A stretch of DNA of 64,000 bases from JAMXLO01 sp963794185 (GTDB taxonomy: Bacteria; Pseudomonadota; Alphaproteobacteria; Acetobacterales; Acetobacteraceae): the NCBI GenBank assembly GCA_963794185.1, contig CAWCDM010000031.1:32363-96362 (forward strand), read 5' to 3'. The notes under the pieces are model-generated. The model was not told the origin of the DNA, searched no databases, and saw nothing but the letters and a program-made list of their open reading frames with translations. The position numbers and the translations under genes are program-made. Positions 63,451 to 64,000 of this stretch are shown in pieces; position 1 is the first letter of the stretch; each line of letters starts with the position of its first letter.

Positions 63451-63670
63451 GACTACATATTATGGTGTTTCGGCCGTTCCACAATTCCCGCTTCACACAG
63501 GGCTTTGTTTACTCCCGACAGTCAGAGGGTGTCTGACTGTCTAAGGGAGATCAAGAACACAAGGGGAACTTGGCTGCCTCGACCACGGGCGGCCCGCTGC
63601 CCGATCTTGACAAGGCACACTTTCAGCATTATGTTCACTGGCTTCATGATGATAATGAAGGTAATTGAAG

Positions 63671-64000
63671 ATGTTGCGGCGTAAGCTCCTATGCATGGCT
63701 CCCGAGGACGTTCCTAAAGGTGTCCTGACCTTCGCCAGTGCAGCGAACGCAAGCAAGGAGCTGCAAGATCGGCTTCCCTATGTGCGTGCTTGGTATGCTA
63801 TCCGAGACAGCGAGGGCGATTAGATTATGCCCCTTCAAAGTGGGCTGGGTATTTGCACATGGACCCCGAGGCATATCTCGGCAGCGAGCGCTCGTCCTTG
63901 GATGGACGAAAAACCGAGAAGCGCCTGCAACAGTGGTATCACCCACTCGATCATAAATCTCACGAGTATGCTGAACTGCGCAACGAATTGGCCGAGTTCC
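63671..64000 (+). CDS. Hypothetical protein, runs off the window, probable frameshift
   Basis: From ATG 63671 the frame reads MLRRKLLCMAPEDVPKGVLT then LQDRLPYVRAWYAIRDSEGD and stops at about 63822. One frame over, the text continues sensibly as APSKWAGYLHMDPEAYLGSE with DGRKTEKRLQQWYHPLDHKS up to the window end. Together they look like one protein. Family not recognised. Base composition is lower in GC than the rest of the window. Confidence 0.5.

Overview
The window is GC-rich (mostly GCG/GCC/CTG codon use) and reads as an alphaproteobacterial chromosome, most likely Rhodospirillales/Acetobacteraceae-like. This is inferred from gene content: Sox sulfur oxidation, PHB reductase, CarD, a SUV3-type helicase followed by an S4 protein and FdxA, and an HtpG / M17 peptidase pair. 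I saw no tRNA, rRNA or CRISPR array.

Layout. 0.16-2.5 kb: a decayed adenine methyltransferase gene whose 3' end is partly duplicated on either side of a toxin-first HigBA-like module. 2.6-3.9 kb: an old-yellow-enzyme reductase. 4.1-10.5 kb: a tightly packed, mostly ATGA-coupled run of an isoquinoline-oxidoreductase-like molybdenum hydroxylase (2Fe-2S and Mo subunits), a small cytochrome c, a flavocytochrome c sulfide dehydrogenase flavoprotein and SoxX-Y-Z-A. Many of these genes carry frameshifts. 10.5-12.8 kb: an MntP-like exporter and a DHA2 drug exporter. 12.86-17.4 kb: a mobile island of a group II intron (broken maturase, intact domain V) next to an IS91-type element (tyrosine recombinase plus HUH transposase with an internal stop), followed by the C-terminal remnant of a DUF423 gene. 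17.8-24.2 kb: surface-polysaccharide genes (DegT aminotransferase, CapD/WbpM-type dehydratase, WecA-type initiating transferase) around an orphan binding protein. 24.3-39.3 kb: housekeeping genes (MarR, leucyl aminopeptidase, HtpG, SUV3-like helicase, S4 protein, ferredoxin, CarD, CnbZ-like protein, Bax-inhibitor, ABC permease/ATPase, esterase, ThpR).

39.3-44.7 kb: two paralogous class III cyclase/TPR proteins converge on a vanadium-haloperoxidase-like protein and a WCWAA-type cysteine peptidase. 44.9-47.8 kb: metabolic genes (TauD-type dioxygenase, PHB reductase, VOC protein, CGNR regulator). 47.9-51 kb: a graveyard of serine recombinase, IS3 and IS630 fragments. Directly behind it (51.06-57.0 kb) lies the most interesting locus: a 77-aa protein, a ferritin-like diiron enzyme, an IucA/IucC-type synthetase and a 1089-aa zinc-ribbon/cyclase/ATPase/TPR regulator, closely spaced on one strand. 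I read it as a candidate undescribed small-molecule (possibly metallophore) operon. 57.2-64 kb: a transposase-PIN chimera, an amidohydrolase, a frameshifted acyl-CoA dehydrogenase and BNR-repeat protein, a MbcA/ParS-type antitoxin with a broken RES toxin, and HypC and MFS remnants.

A recurring theme is GC-rich palindromic repeats. Most are paired inverted copies. Several lie inside coding sequence and keep the frame open (methyltransferase, FccB, SoxA, ABC permease). Frameshifts are frequent at 4.5-8.8 kb and 59-63.5 kb. From sequence alone I cannot separate real gene decay from assembly indels, so those calls are marked accordingly.
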